64,000 nt of DNA from Ashinkailepas kermadecensis (Eukaryota > Arthropoda > Thecostraca > Neolepadidae): NCBI GenBank assembly GCA_034440615.1, contig JAOTOM010004000.1, forward strand, positions 124,001 through 188,000. Direction: 5' to 3'. Under the pieces are notes generated by a model. That model was not told where the DNA came from. It searched no databases and worked only from the letters and a program-made list of their open reading frames with translations. Shown in pieces: positions 1 to 12,900 of the stretch. Within the stretch, counting starts at the first letter, position 1; each line of letters starts with the position of its first letter. Position numbers and translations under genes: made by a program.

Positions 1-290
1 CCAAGCGCCCACAGTTGTCCCAGTGGCCTGGCCACAGTTGCTGCAGAAGCTACGGTCGCTCCAGCGATGGCGAAGAAGACAGCCCAGCAGTAGCTGTTGT
101 GACGGCCGCTTCAGCGGCGCCGGCTCCTTCGCCTTGGACCAGGGTGACATCGGTCAAGCAAAAAGGAAATACAAATAATTTGCAAGATGCTGTGTGTTGG
201 GCATAGCTAGTCAGGCATGTTGCTAGTCCTTCCCTTGTCCCCAAATCTTGCACTTATTTTCCCCACTAGTATTCACGCCTCATTTTGAGA
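1..290. other. GC-rich left edge, no gene assigned
   Basis: Bases 1-170 are GC-rich and Ala-rich in translation on both strands, with a possible donor (ACCAGG|GTGACA near 140), so the end of an exon could lie here. Without the sequence to the left, no frame can be chosen. Confidence 0.25.
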
Positions 291-332
291 AGATATGGCG
301 GTGTTGAAAAGGCGCAACAATATTGGCCCACC

Positions 333-2064
333 AGAGGCGCAACCAAGGAGGATGCCCTCGACCCAACTTGCAGCGATAAATATACTAGATCAAACTAGAA
401 ATTTTGCGATTTTCACCATGCAAAACGCTAATATTTCGCCGAAAGCTCCTTCTGTTTCTTTGCATTTGCTTGGTCGGGTGCCTTTGGAAAATTATGGCTG
501 CGGTACTGGACCTCAACCATATCATAAACACCTTCCATATTAAATTATGCCTGGACATAGCGGATAACAGAAAGAAGCAGTTGTGTCCATGGAGATGAGC
601 ACTCGTATTTTTACTCAAGCTCATAACATTCATGCCTCCAGTATAGATGCGTTAACGTCCATTTTTTTCCGGAATAGGCAAAACGTCTTTGTTTTGCTGA
701 CTACACCTTACTACGTTTCCTGCATAACAGATTTTCACGCGACTCGACTTAACTTTCAGTATGACCTTGGCGAAATACACACATACGATCGAGAATGGGC
801 CATCACCTTTACAATCACAAAAAAAATCAAGCGAACATTTATGCACAAACACGAATGCTTACCGCATGCATTGACTTTCTGAGGCGATTCAAAACAGATT
901 CGTGCTGACCGTGCTCACCCCGGCGTAATTCGTCAAATATTAAACAAACCCCGATACTCCATAGCAAAACAAATGCCAAGGCCCATTCTCGACCAAATTT
1001 ACAAAACAGACATCGGACCCATTTTGACTACTGTGACGGTATCTTCGACGGACGCAACGTGACACAGGACAGGACTATAGACTAGACATTTACAAAACAG
1101 AGCAGGCAGACAGGTGACTGGGACGTTTTCTTCAGAAGATTGCTCGGCAAACTTCAATGTGTCCGAACCATACCCATCCCGCCCAGCAAATATTGGAGAA
1201 GATAACCGGTGAGGGCAAATATGTAGTCAAAATGCGTTCAGTTTTTTTATTCTCGGAATTAGCTGCATTTAAGTATATTCCAGTGCGTGTAGCTTATCGC
1301 CACCCCAAACCCAAGTCCGCCACTAATTGCAGTTATACACTAGCATCAGTGGTAGCTACAGGGGACATGCGCCTACCTCATGGATAAGTAGCACATCTCC
1401 GACCGGGGAAGGGCAGTCATCCGACGAGCTCTGAGTGCACCCCCCCTTCCCCTTCGGTAAACGAAGTGTTTTGAAGGTGAGACGCAAAGTTCAATTTTAC
1501 CAAAAATGGGAGGGGACGCTTCCCCGTCCTCCAGCATGGGGCGACACCAGGGCCTCCTCTAACATGTTAACTAGGTGGGATGCGTCCCACCTAGTGCCGT
1601 GAAATCCCACCTAGTGGAGTGAAAAATCCCACCTAGTCAAAGGGAGCTTCAATGGAGAATGCAACCAAAAACAAATTTTAGCATAGTTCCGGTAGCCGAA
1701 GTGATCTTTCCTTAGAACGGTGCATTTATAACGAAGACAAATAGCAGCCAATTAGCAGCACTTATACTGAGGTCAAAGCGACAAGGAAGGCTCAAATGTG
1801 AAATGTTTCGGTGAAAAATGCATGCTACAAAGCCAGCAATTGGGTCGATTAATGGTGGTATCACAAAAACATGAACTCAGACTTTTGCGCACGACACAGA
1901 GGAGCGGGACGACGCGATCCAGTCCGCATGACACGAGTGACGAGAGCTAGGTTTGTGTTGGAGAGAAAGGTTTTGGTTTTGCGTGGCGAAAATCTCCAAA
2001 TTTCTTGTTTGATCTTCAGTATTTTTGGTTCCAAGCGGGAGGGTCCCTTGGCTGCGCCTCTGCT
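333..2064. repeat. Two divergent MITE-like copies (GAGGCGCAGCC family)
   Basis: Bases 333-484 (+) and about 1895-2064 (-) share an ordered set of short matches: GAGGCGCAGCC, an AGATCAAAC-AGAAATTT core, then GATTTTC-CCA-GCAAAAC. Better copies are at 45045-45207 and 48356-48547, where the two ends form an inverted pair (GGCGCAGCC and GGCTGCGCC). No gene is seen in 300-3000. Confidence 0.5.
1560..1640 (+). repeat. Short CCCACCTAGT repeats
   Basis: The motif TCCCACCTAGT occurs three times in direct orientation and once inverted (CTAGGTGGGA) within about 75 bp. Function unknown. Confidence 0.6.
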
Positions 2065-3039
2065 CAAGGGGCCTAATCACCCAGCACACCAAGAGAGTTA
2101 CACGATCAGATTAGCTATTGCACCTGCAATTACTTTTAACGCCTTTTTACATGAAGCCAACAGGTAAAGATTTGTGCAGAGAAGCCGGCTCCATAACTGT
2201 AAGCCACCAGGTCTACTCTACAAACGTGTGACGGCGGTCACATCCACCAGCCATTGAAGTTTTGGCGTGCCTCGCAGTGCGAGACTACACCGGAATCACC
2301 CGTGTATTGAATGCAAATACACATACAATTCAGACACGACATAGCAGCCGTGGGCACGGCACAGCTGGAGCAGCAGGCGGTGCGACTCGACGTTGTACTT
2401 AAAATCAGCGTGAGGCCATCAAACGCACCAAGTCGAGAAACAGTCACCGACCGGCCTCACATTACGCTATGACGGAATGGCCGTCGAAAATATGAAGCAA
2501 TGTGAGCTAACCAGCTGGAAAGCATGGCCGACCAGATCGTAAGTTGATGAGCTTGCGAGTGATTCGTTCTAAGTTACAACACCATCACATGCCCCGCGCT
2601 TCGTGGGTATTGCATGCAATGTGACTCGCATACCGACATCATATGGACACCACATAACAACGCAGTGTCATTTTCATTCAGTGTCCCAGCCAGGATTTCA
2701 AGGGCCATCACAAATCGCTTGTAGGAAGGGCGCTGAGTTGAAATTATCGACAGGTATATGGAATACAGAAACAAACCGCACGTACAAAAGTTGTTCCGTA
2801 CTGCGAGCATGTGACGGTCGCTACCGATCGCGAGTACCTTTCCCCAGAAGCACCGATGCTCTCAGGCAGCAAGCCACCTTCATTGAGAGCACACCTGCTG
2901 CCATCTCGTGGAAGCCTGAAAAACTGGAGCTTGCTGCCGCCGGCCCAGCAGTACACTGCAACCCAGCGGGGATCGGCGGCAGAGGCGGACGGACTACATA
3001 TGAGCGCACGAGGATAACCAACCCGTCGGGGAACTGATG

Positions 3040-3432
3040 CTAGACGATGGCCGGCAGCTCGGACGTGGCATCAGCTGCCCCGGCCGCTGCCTTTGAAGAG
3101 TCTCCAGTGCCGTTCTCAGTCTTAACAGTGGTGTCCCCAGGGCCGTTCTCAGTCTTAACAGTGGTGTCCCCAGGGCCGTTCTCAGTCTTAACAGTGGTGA
3201 TCCCAGGGCCGTTTTCCGTTTTAAAAGTGGTGTCCCCAGGGCCGTTTTCCGTTTTAATAGTGGTGTCCCCAGGGCCGATCTCCGTCTCAACAATGGCGTG
3301 CCCAGAGCCGTTCTCCATCCCAACATTGGCATCTCCAGAGCCGTTGGACTTGCCAGTTTCAGTGAGGGTGGCCTCCACCGGTGCCAGTGGTCTGCTCTTG
3401 AGCGCTGCCTCCGCCATGATTTTCTCAACGTC
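3040..3432 (-). CDS. Last exon, acidic tail with 11-residue repeats
   Basis: Codes for DVEKIMAEAALKSRPLAPVE, then a Gly/Glu/Thr-rich tail with about seven 11-residue repeats (VKTENGPGDTT, 33-bp unit at 3105-3300), ending SELPAIV and TAG. The repeat keeps frame and lacks stops. The acceptor read on the minus strand is ACATTGCAG, phase 0. Another AG, 14 nt upstream of it, would need phase 1. Function unknown; the tail is probably disordered. Confidence 0.5.
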   Translation of the reverse strand, partial: DVEKIMAEAALKSRPLAPVEATLTETGKSNGSGDANVGMENGSGHAIVETEIGPGDTTIKTENGPGDTTFKTENGPGITTVKTENGPGDTTVKTENGPGDTTVKTENGTGDSSKAAAGAADATSELPAIV

Positions 3433-6400
3433 CTGCAATGTTCCAGCTGGTGAGATTCGACAAAAAAAGCTTGCCTTCGACCAGTGAACCCTTCGGCAAC
3501 CCTTGCGAGGCATCCTGTACTACACTTAAATGAACATTGATCACGGTTGGTTTTAGGGTACTGATGACAATTTCACCGAATTTTAAATGTGCACACAGCT
3601 TCCAGAGTTTCAGCTAGCTCAAAACTGCATAGGATCTTAGCATTGACTGATATTGGGATTTTACGGCGCGTTCATGCCGTCATTTCTGTTGGTTATTGGT
3701 TGGTTATTGGTTTTACGACACGTCGACCGTTGAGTCATGTAGCGTCGCCAATCTCTCACGCCGATTGGTCGCGGGCGAAAAGTAGCGACAGGTGAGATTC
3801 TAACCCACAATCTTTCGATTGTGACACGAGCATCTTACCCATAGACCACTCGTCCCCTGCCGTCATTTCTGTATTTCTGATCAGGATTGACAAGTTTTGC
3901 CACGTGGTAGTTTTGGCCGATTTAAAAGTTGGTGTAACCTGATCGGTCCGAATGATGTCAGAAGTGGTGGGAAGGGCTGCGTGAGACGTGAATGGTTACG
4001 TTCGATCAGCAGCGAACTCGGGACCGTATGAGGTGCTCATTTTACCACGTAGTGTTTATTCTTGTCTTATTCGTTGAGGGTCCATATGTCTCAATAGTGG
4101 AGATACCATCGCATTGGATCCAAGAAATGCGCAGACTCAGAAAACTTAAGAAAACTCAAGAAATAACATGGAAATGGCGGAAGCCTTTTTCCAAGCCTTT
4201 TCTCTTTATAAATACATCGTTCAAGAAAAAAACATACCACGATCCCACACAATTTTGAGTGTAGTTTCTAGGGGGTCGCAGTAGCTCAGTCGGTAGGGAG
4301 TTGGACTCACGGGAGTAAGATCGTGGGTTCGAGTTCCACAACCGACGGGATTACCGAGTCCACCCGCGACCAACCGGCGTGAGAGGTTGGTGACGCTAAA
4401 TGACCCAGTAGTCGGATGTGTCGTAAAAGAACCAAAGTACCAGAGTGTAGTTTCTAACGATACCAGACACATTTGGCCTTGATGACCGATCAATCGCTAG
4501 CATTAGCCTGATGGCAATGAAAGAAGTACAGCGCGCTGACAGCGACTGGGCATTTTCCGCCTTGACACCGGGTTCTGGTCTACCCGCGATCAAGGTAACC
4601 CCGGATACAAATTAGCATTACAGCCGAAGGGGATGGGCGATTATTTGTATTCAAACTAGCATGTACTTGCAGATATACAGCAGTTAGGCAGGAGGCTACC
4701 TACCTCAACATACTTATTGCTGATCTTGCTTGGATAATTTCATCACATACAACACGAACCATGCCTATGAACATAAAATAGGCATCTACTCATAACTAGT
4801 CCATCTATCCAGTATCTAGCCATAACTACCATTGGTAGTCAGAATATAAATTTAAATTACTGCTTAAATGAAGTGAAAACAAATGAGGAAAACTGAGATA
4901 TAATCATGTCATACTGCGGACATATTGCGCAGTCGGTGAACTGTCCTTTAGCTTGTTTCCCCATGTGCAGCTCTCATCTTTTGGTCAATATTAACTTAAG
5001 AGAAAGATGGGCTATTTTGTCCCAGGTTATATGTATAATCAAGGGAACAATGGATGCAAGCAGATTCGCTTACTGACCTAAAAAGAAAACAAAACCATAT
5101 AGACTCATGCGATCAGTTGAATACTAATAGGTGGTGGTTAAAAAAGTCCACAAGTGTGAGGGGGAGGGGAGTCTGATTTCCAGGTCGATTATTTCCACAC
5201 AACGCCACATGAGTAATGCTACATTTTCTCTGAAAGATGGGTGGGGCGCATACCCTGTGTAATACCATGTGTCCACTATCAGTCTGCTGTCACCGATCAC
5301 TGTGGAGCCAATCCCCGGTCTGACGGCCTCTAAATAATACAACAATGGGAATGCCTGCATTGGAAAACAAGCGCAATATAGCCACCGCAGGAAAGGCAGC
5401 CTAAAGCTCCAATGCACACTCTGTGGGAGAGCATTGTCCTTTCGTCAGGGCGGTGCCAGGGTTATCACCGTGATGCTCTACTGAACGGACGGGGGCGGGA
5501 AATGTTTCGGCCGCTTCCAGGCATCGGGGCGGGCCTTCCCTATCACGTGTCAGCTGGGGACCGCAGCCCAGTGATACATTATTCGCGAAATAGGGTGGAA
5601 TATACCACTTAATGAACACTGAATCGACATCGTCCCCAAAAGGAGTATCAACATCGTGCTTCGTGGTGCGTGTTTGTGAATCATTCAATTATCGTGTAAC
5701 TATTACTTTTACAAGTATCGTGCTTATGCTCACCATAACGGATCCAGAATCGTCATAACGAACATTCCGTAGCGTAATTCCAGGTGAAGAGAGTACCCGT
5801 GATGTGCTATGCTATACATTTCCAGTTTATACCATGTGTGTTTGCATCGTTATCGTTGATATCAGTGTCACCAAATTAGATACCTCTCAAAACATGCAAA
5901 ACGGTAACAGTGATATGTATGCAATTGACTCAAAACTGGGTTTGCAGGACTTAGCAGATTTTTCACTATCATTATTTCCATGGCGATTTCGACATCCTGC
6001 TGTACCCGTTTCGACATCTCACACCTAACGATAAATCATTATTTTAACACTGCCGCAGCCTCAGTTACGGCCGTCCCCTCCCCCACTCCCGCCACGCCAT
6101 GACCTAACGCGTGCCAGCCGGGGACCGCAACCTCAGCTACGGCAGTCCTATCCCCACTCCCGCCACGTCACGACCGTGCCCGCCTTCAGTATGTGAACGT
6201 GCCCAGCGCCTTAGCATTGCTGGTGGAGGGTCTGGATGCCTCGTATAATGGCAACCCTTGCCATTCGCCAATGGGCGCGGCCAATACGCAAAACCCCTTG
6301 GACAAGCTCCTATTGAAAAGTGCGGAATACTTGGCAATCCATGACCTCCCATCGGCTCTGTGTAGAACTGTTATGTTTCGTTGTGGTCGCCTGCACACCA

Positions 6401-6842
6401 CCAGTAACACGTCCCTACCCAGTGTGTCGAAATAAATTGTGATTCAGTTGTCAGATGTAAATAGCATTGCTTGACATTTGCTCCCAAAAATGTAACTATA
6501 AATATGAAATACTGAACATAGACAGAAACATTGGTACGTTACAGAAAAAGGAAGGCAGAGATGGTAACCCGAGATGGTAGAGTATGGCAGAGATGAATAT
6601 GAATATGATGAATATGATGAATATGAATGAGATGGTAGATATGGAGATGGTAACCTGAGATGGTAGATGGCAACATGAGAAGGCAGAGATGGTAAAAAAG
6701 ATAACCTGCATGTTTTCCTACGTTATGAGTGAAAGGAACCTTTTTTGGTGAGGGATGTGTGTTAAAATACAAATTGTCAAAACAAGGATGTGAATTCTTT
6801 CGGAGCTGCGCATCATTTTTCACCCAATTTTGTCATTGGGTG

Positions 6843-6933
<91 letters not shown>

Positions 6934-9900
6934 TGCAATAGTACCGACCGGAGACATCTGCCATTGCAGTCACACATGTCGAGTATCCGGACATTCCCTC
7001 ATGTCATAAATGGCGACAGTTCCCTCAAGGCGACGTCCCCATCGTCACTCGACCCGAGAGCCCCAGGTTTGACTCGGAATCTGCCTGCACGGCCTCGCGA
7101 GCTTCCAGTTTGGCACGCGGCAAATGGAATTATTGCAGTTCCACAACGCAAAGTTGGATAATTCTCGAATGGGTGTTGCTATCGAGATGGAAATTTCCCA
7201 GAAAAAAACTCCGAAATAGGGCTTGCAAATAACCAGATAGAGGATGGATAAAATGCTGGCAAATTATCAGACGTTTCCCGTGATGATGGAAACAATCAAA
7301 TACAAGCTCGTCGAGTGACGGGAGCTGGCTTCAACTGCTGTTCGGTGCGTGTGTGTGTGTGGGGGGGGGGGGGGTTCCTCACCTGCTCTTCCTGTCTACC
7401 AATGTACTCTAATTTGAGGACACGCAGCAGGCTGGTGACCTTAGTGCGCTGCTCCTTGAACGCCTTGAAGTCGGCTTCCGACTTGGTCTTCATGGACAGG
7501 TCCTGCAGCGTGTGCTTCTTCCTGATCTCGACACAGGCGGCCTCAGTCACCCACGGCCGAGTCATGACGATGGCGTCCTTGTCCTGGCCGAGAGTGATAA
7601 CCATGTCAACACCGCACATGGTCTGACTCGACACAGGGATGGTGTCCTTGTCCTGGCCGAGAGCGGCACCCGTGTCAACACCGCACATGGTCTGACTCGA
7701 CACAGGGATGGCGTCCTTGTCCTGGCCGAGAGTGATAACCATGTCAACACCGCACATGGTCTGACTCGACACAGGGATGGCGTCCTTGTCCTGGCCGAGA
7801 GCGGCACCCGTGTCAACACCGCACATGGTCTGACTCGACACAGGGATGGCGTCCTTGTCCTGGCCGAGAGCGGCACCCGTGTCAACACCGCGCATGGTCT
7901 GACTCGACACAGGGATGGCGTCCTTGTCCTGACCGAGAGCGGCACCCGTGTCAACACCGCACATGGTCTGACTCGACACAGGGATGGCGTCCTTGTCCTG
8001 GCCGAGAGTGATAACCATGTCAACACCGCACATGGTCTGACTCGACACAGGGATGGCGTCCTTGTCCTGGCCGAGAGCGGCACCCGTGTCAACACCGCAC
8101 ATGGTCTGACTAGACACAGGGATGGCGTCCTTGTCCTGACCGTGAGCGGCACCCGTGTCAATACCGCACATGGTCTAACTCGACACAGGGATGGTGTCCT
8201 TGTCCTGGCCGAGAGCGGCACCCGTGTCAACACCGCACATGGTCTCACTCGATACAGGCAGAGCACGCGCGTCGGTCACCTGCCAACCGCGCTGGCGTGC
8301 CAATTTCGCTCCCGGATGACGTGTCACTGGAACAGCTACGCACACCATCTAACCACTGGACTCCTGATGACATGCATGCCCCGTACCCATCCCTAGTTAG
8401 CTCTTGACACCATTTCCAGCATTCCATTCCAAGACGTGCTCTATTCCATTTGTTCTGTTGTATCCTATTCTTTGCGATCCGCACATGACAGACCATATTA
8501 TTTGACTTGACAGGCACAACAGGAGCAGAGGCGCGCCGAGATACTTGCAAGGTGAGGCTTCAAAGTGCAATGGGTGATCACTCTGGAGTGTTCAGCAAAG
8601 TGATGGAGAGCCGGATAAATTACACTATAAAAATGCAATATTTTCACGCTTGGTGCGTCTCTAAACAGACGAAACACATTCTTTCAGAGAACCTCAAGGA
8701 AGAACAAGGAAGAAAATCAAGGAAACCAACGGAAACTCTGTAACATCGACACAACAAAAAAAACTGAATTGACCCAACACCAGCATGGTGGTGGTGGCTT
8801 GGTGCCTTCGGATGGGCCAACCACCGCGCCATTTGCGCCCATCGCAACAATGGAGGACAGTAGGTGTATATATCATGGTCAGTGACACAACTTGTCATGG
8901 AAATGAGTGGTACACACTACCTACCGAATGCGGAATCAACATTCTTCCCCACCAAATTGTAACATCCTGTTACAGATGAGTGCTTAGGCAGTACGCATTT
9001 GGTGTTGAATACATTGCTGTTTGCAACTTTAAAGCCATCATGAACATGCTCACTATAGACGACGAAACAGCTACCTCTCATAATATAATTACAGAAACTG
9101 TGACTATATACAGTGCGGCCTGTTATACGATTATCGCTTGACACAAGATAAAAATGCTTGACTTACCTCATTGTTTTCTGGAGTGCACAGGAACATAAAA
9201 ACAGCATATTATAAAGAACATAATCCTACTGGATTTCGGCATCCCACTGCATTTTTCCTGACATCGTCAATTTAATGAAAACCGATAATCTTAAGCCCGC
9301 ACACGGAACACGGACACTGACCCGCTCGGACCGAGAGCGCCGGTCCATACTGGCCGGCGCGGCGGCGGAGGCGGCTGCCGTGTGAGAGGCGCGGGGAGCA
9401 CCTCGGCCGCGGCCGGGCGTCACCCACACGCGGTTCGGCGCGCGCATCGGAGCACGCATCGGCGCGTGCATCAGCGGCCGCACTGGCGGCCGCCCGGCAG
9501 GGTACGGCATCGCCATGGTCATGGGCCGCCAGCCAGCGGCCATGAGGGGCTCGGGAGCGCCGCCCTGCCACCGGCCGCCTCTGCCCGGCTTCAGCTGCTG
9601 CTGGGGCACGCCGCGCATCCAAAAGCCACCGGTGGGCCCCCTGGTGCCGCGCCCACCGCGGTACATCTGCCGGCGGAACACAGCAGGTCGGACAAGCCAC
9701 TCACAAACAGCACCGTCACAATGACACATTGAGAACGCCGGTCTGCCTGACCAAATTCTTGAGGTGCCAGTGAGCAGTCAGAAAATAACTAGCCAGCTGG
9801 AGCATGAGCCACGGTTAGAAAGGGAGGGTAGCGACCCTTCTGCCCTGGATTATATGCTACTGGCAGGTCAAACACAATGCAGTAGGGTTATACTAAATAC

Positions 9901-12900
9901 CATCAGATTTATTGATTATTGGGGGTTTGTGGTGCATCAACTGGGTCAGATAAAGCAATCTAAAACTAAATTGGAGTTGTTGTGCTCGATAAGCCATAGC
10001 AGGAGTCCACCCACCCTCTGAGAAATGGCCAAAAATATTTGTAATATTCACTACCAGATCATCTTCTGTAGAAATTCATCCTACTGATATTGAACAGCTC
10101 TTCTCAGAACTCTCAAAATGACCATAATACGGAGCATATACACGCTGCCGAACGGCTCGAGCAAGCACCAACCCAAAGAGCTGATGTATGGGATCAAGCC
10201 AGCCTTGCAAATCTGTAATTGCAAATCGCCTCCTACCGATTGAACGGAACGCATGTCCGACCCTGAAGGACACTTGGAGGTCAACACAGTTAAAGAAAGA
10301 GTCTCATGAGACGAGTGGCAAAGAACAAAGATCAGGTGCACACTGCGTCAAAACGAGCTAATGACAAAGGCAAGAAAGACAGTGACATCAAAGCTGGTGA
10401 GTTGACTTTGCTCAGTAAGTAAAACACCCTGCTCTCTAATCTCCACTGATCCCCTTTTCACAGGTCTTTACCTAGTCCTGAACAGAGAGCAAACTAAAGT
10501 TTGCATAAAGATGAATAATAATAGGAAAATTATTCACTTGAATAGATGCAAAACAAATATGTTGGTCATGGGGAAAAACAGGCCAACATCTGTGCATCTA
10601 CCCTAAGAGTCGTTAGTCATTAATGAGGAAGGAGGAAAATCGCCAGAGTGATCAACATCTGAACTGGATCAGCCATGCAAGAACAGGACTGCCTTGATTA
10701 ATTGTGGGATTACACTCTTATTCAGAACTCTGGGAGTGATGATGGTACCACAAACGCAATACCCAGGTTGGCCGCGAAGGCTACATGCTCGATATAATGT
10801 TCATCAAACATGGTGAGGTTTTGCTATTATGTTACTTGTTGCATAGGTTAAGTGACAAGTGAACAGATGTCCTTAAACAAAAATGTTTTCACAGGTAAGG
10901 TGATGCTATGATTCTGTGCTGCATGTTGGACTCACTCTGCTGTGCATTTGCTATTTTATGTGCATGGTGAAATTGTCTTTATAAGAATAGGGGGCTTGTT
11001 TTTCTGTATTTCAGGGAGGGTTGATCGACGTATTTGGTGGGCAACTGGTTCAGTGTCCAGAGTGCAACCAAGAAGGGCCCTTGTGGCTCATAGTTGCACT
11101 GATCTTTTATTTCTTATGTCTTTATGTCTTCGTGTATTGAGTTCTGGCATGCATTTGTGCCAGATACAGCTAGTGCTTGCTTTTGCCAGTGCTCAGGCAT
11201 GAATCTTGCCTGTATATTTTTGCTTTTATTTTCCTCCAAATCATTGTCTCCAATCCATTTTCTGACACTGATGAATGAAACCCAGATAAATATCATGTAA
11301 ATGGTTTGATATAAGATACTGGAAGCTTTTTGACAGTTTCATGGATATTCAAGGAAACCATCAAAACATCCATTGCCAGATAAAAAAATGTTCAAATAGT
11401 TTCCACAATGATTGCATGGATATGAAACATCCACACAGTATTTGCCTCAATGCAAAGTGCAGTGGTAGGATAATTGTCTCAATGGAATTGCATCAAACTA
11501 ATGAACTATTCAATAAAAACAAATCTGCAGTACTCCAGTGCTGGCCGTGTCCACACCACTCATCGTATCTTGAAAAGATGCATTGGCATGTTGAATGTAG
11601 TAAGCTAGTTTAGTGCCTTTCAGGCAAACCAATTGCTAAAGCTTGGCAACATGCACTGGAGGTGCAACATGTTAGCAATTTTTACAAATAATTTAATCTT
11701 TAAAACTTCATCCTTAATGTCCTGCAATTTATGGTAAACATATTATCCCAAATAAAAATATAAACTGACCTAACATCACTCAACCTGAACCCTATGGGTG
11801 TTAGAACATGCAATGCTCAAATCAGAAATGTACTTTTTGGCAACATGTCACATTGTGGTGTTTGGCCAAGATTTTCCAGGACATGACCTCAAAAACAAAA
11901 TGCCAGCTTGCAACTTTTGTCATGTCATGCTCCTTTCCAAATATGGATGGAGCGGTGCAAGGGAGACAGTGTTGGAGGACTGAAATTGTAAGGTAAGAGT
12001 ATGATACATGTACTGCATGACAATACAACTTCTTTGGGACATTATTCAATGCTGTTTTCTACCCAACACCTGAAGCACTGATAAAGGCTCTCCAAAATCG
12101 TGATCTGCAATCAGTATTATTGCAATTTAAGGCATATTTAAGACAGGTTTTACACATTTACCGGTATATATGTTGATCTAGGTAAAATTGGATTTGGGGG
12201 ATTTTTTTTTCATGCAGGGTATTGTAGCATAAAAATGACTGACCACTCATTTTCACCACAAATTATTACTTTTCAGTTGGCAAACAAATACATGATCATA
12301 ATCTTCACTCTGCAAATATAGCACATTGTGTATAATTATCCATACCTGGTGTGCCACAGATGTGATAAAGAAGAAATTCAACACTTCATGCACTCAATTT
12401 AATACTCTTTGACATCAAAAACCTTATGTTTCTGCCTTAGTTCAACATTTATTTCTGAGTATGAATACTCGCAACCTGACGCGTCCGCAGCCAAGGCCGG
12501 AAGTTCCTTGCGATGCTGCATTATTATATTTTTCATATATTTGATGACGTCATGGCCGAAAAAATGTCTTGACGATTCTGGTTTCTGGTTAGGTTAGGTT
12601 AGATTATATTATGATATAATATATTTTATATATTATGTTATGTTATCTTAGACTAGGTCAGGTTAGGTTAGGTTATTTTATTTTTACTATTATTTAACTA
12701 TTCATATGTAATTTTTGAACTCTTGGCTGTAAGCAGAACATGGCAGTGTTCTCCCGCATATGCAGTAACAATATGCAGTGTAAGAATGGCAGATAATGTA
12801 GCATAATATAAAATATATTATATCATAATATAATCTAACCTAACCTAACCTAACCTAGCCGGAAAACCAGAATCGCCTGAAACACATTTTTTGGCCATGA

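Noticed and set aside
583..882. 99-aa plus-strand frame
   Set aside because: AT-rich chance frame with overlapping frames on the other strand and no supporting signal.
4271..4347. Functional tRNA gene
   Set aside because: The T arm is good, but the acceptor and anticodon stems are poor, and the sequence continues into a SINE body with a target duplication.
12590..12850. Telomeric repeat (TTAGG)n
   Set aside because: Only short, irregular runs inside foldback elements and spacer; not a telomere or a long interstitial array.
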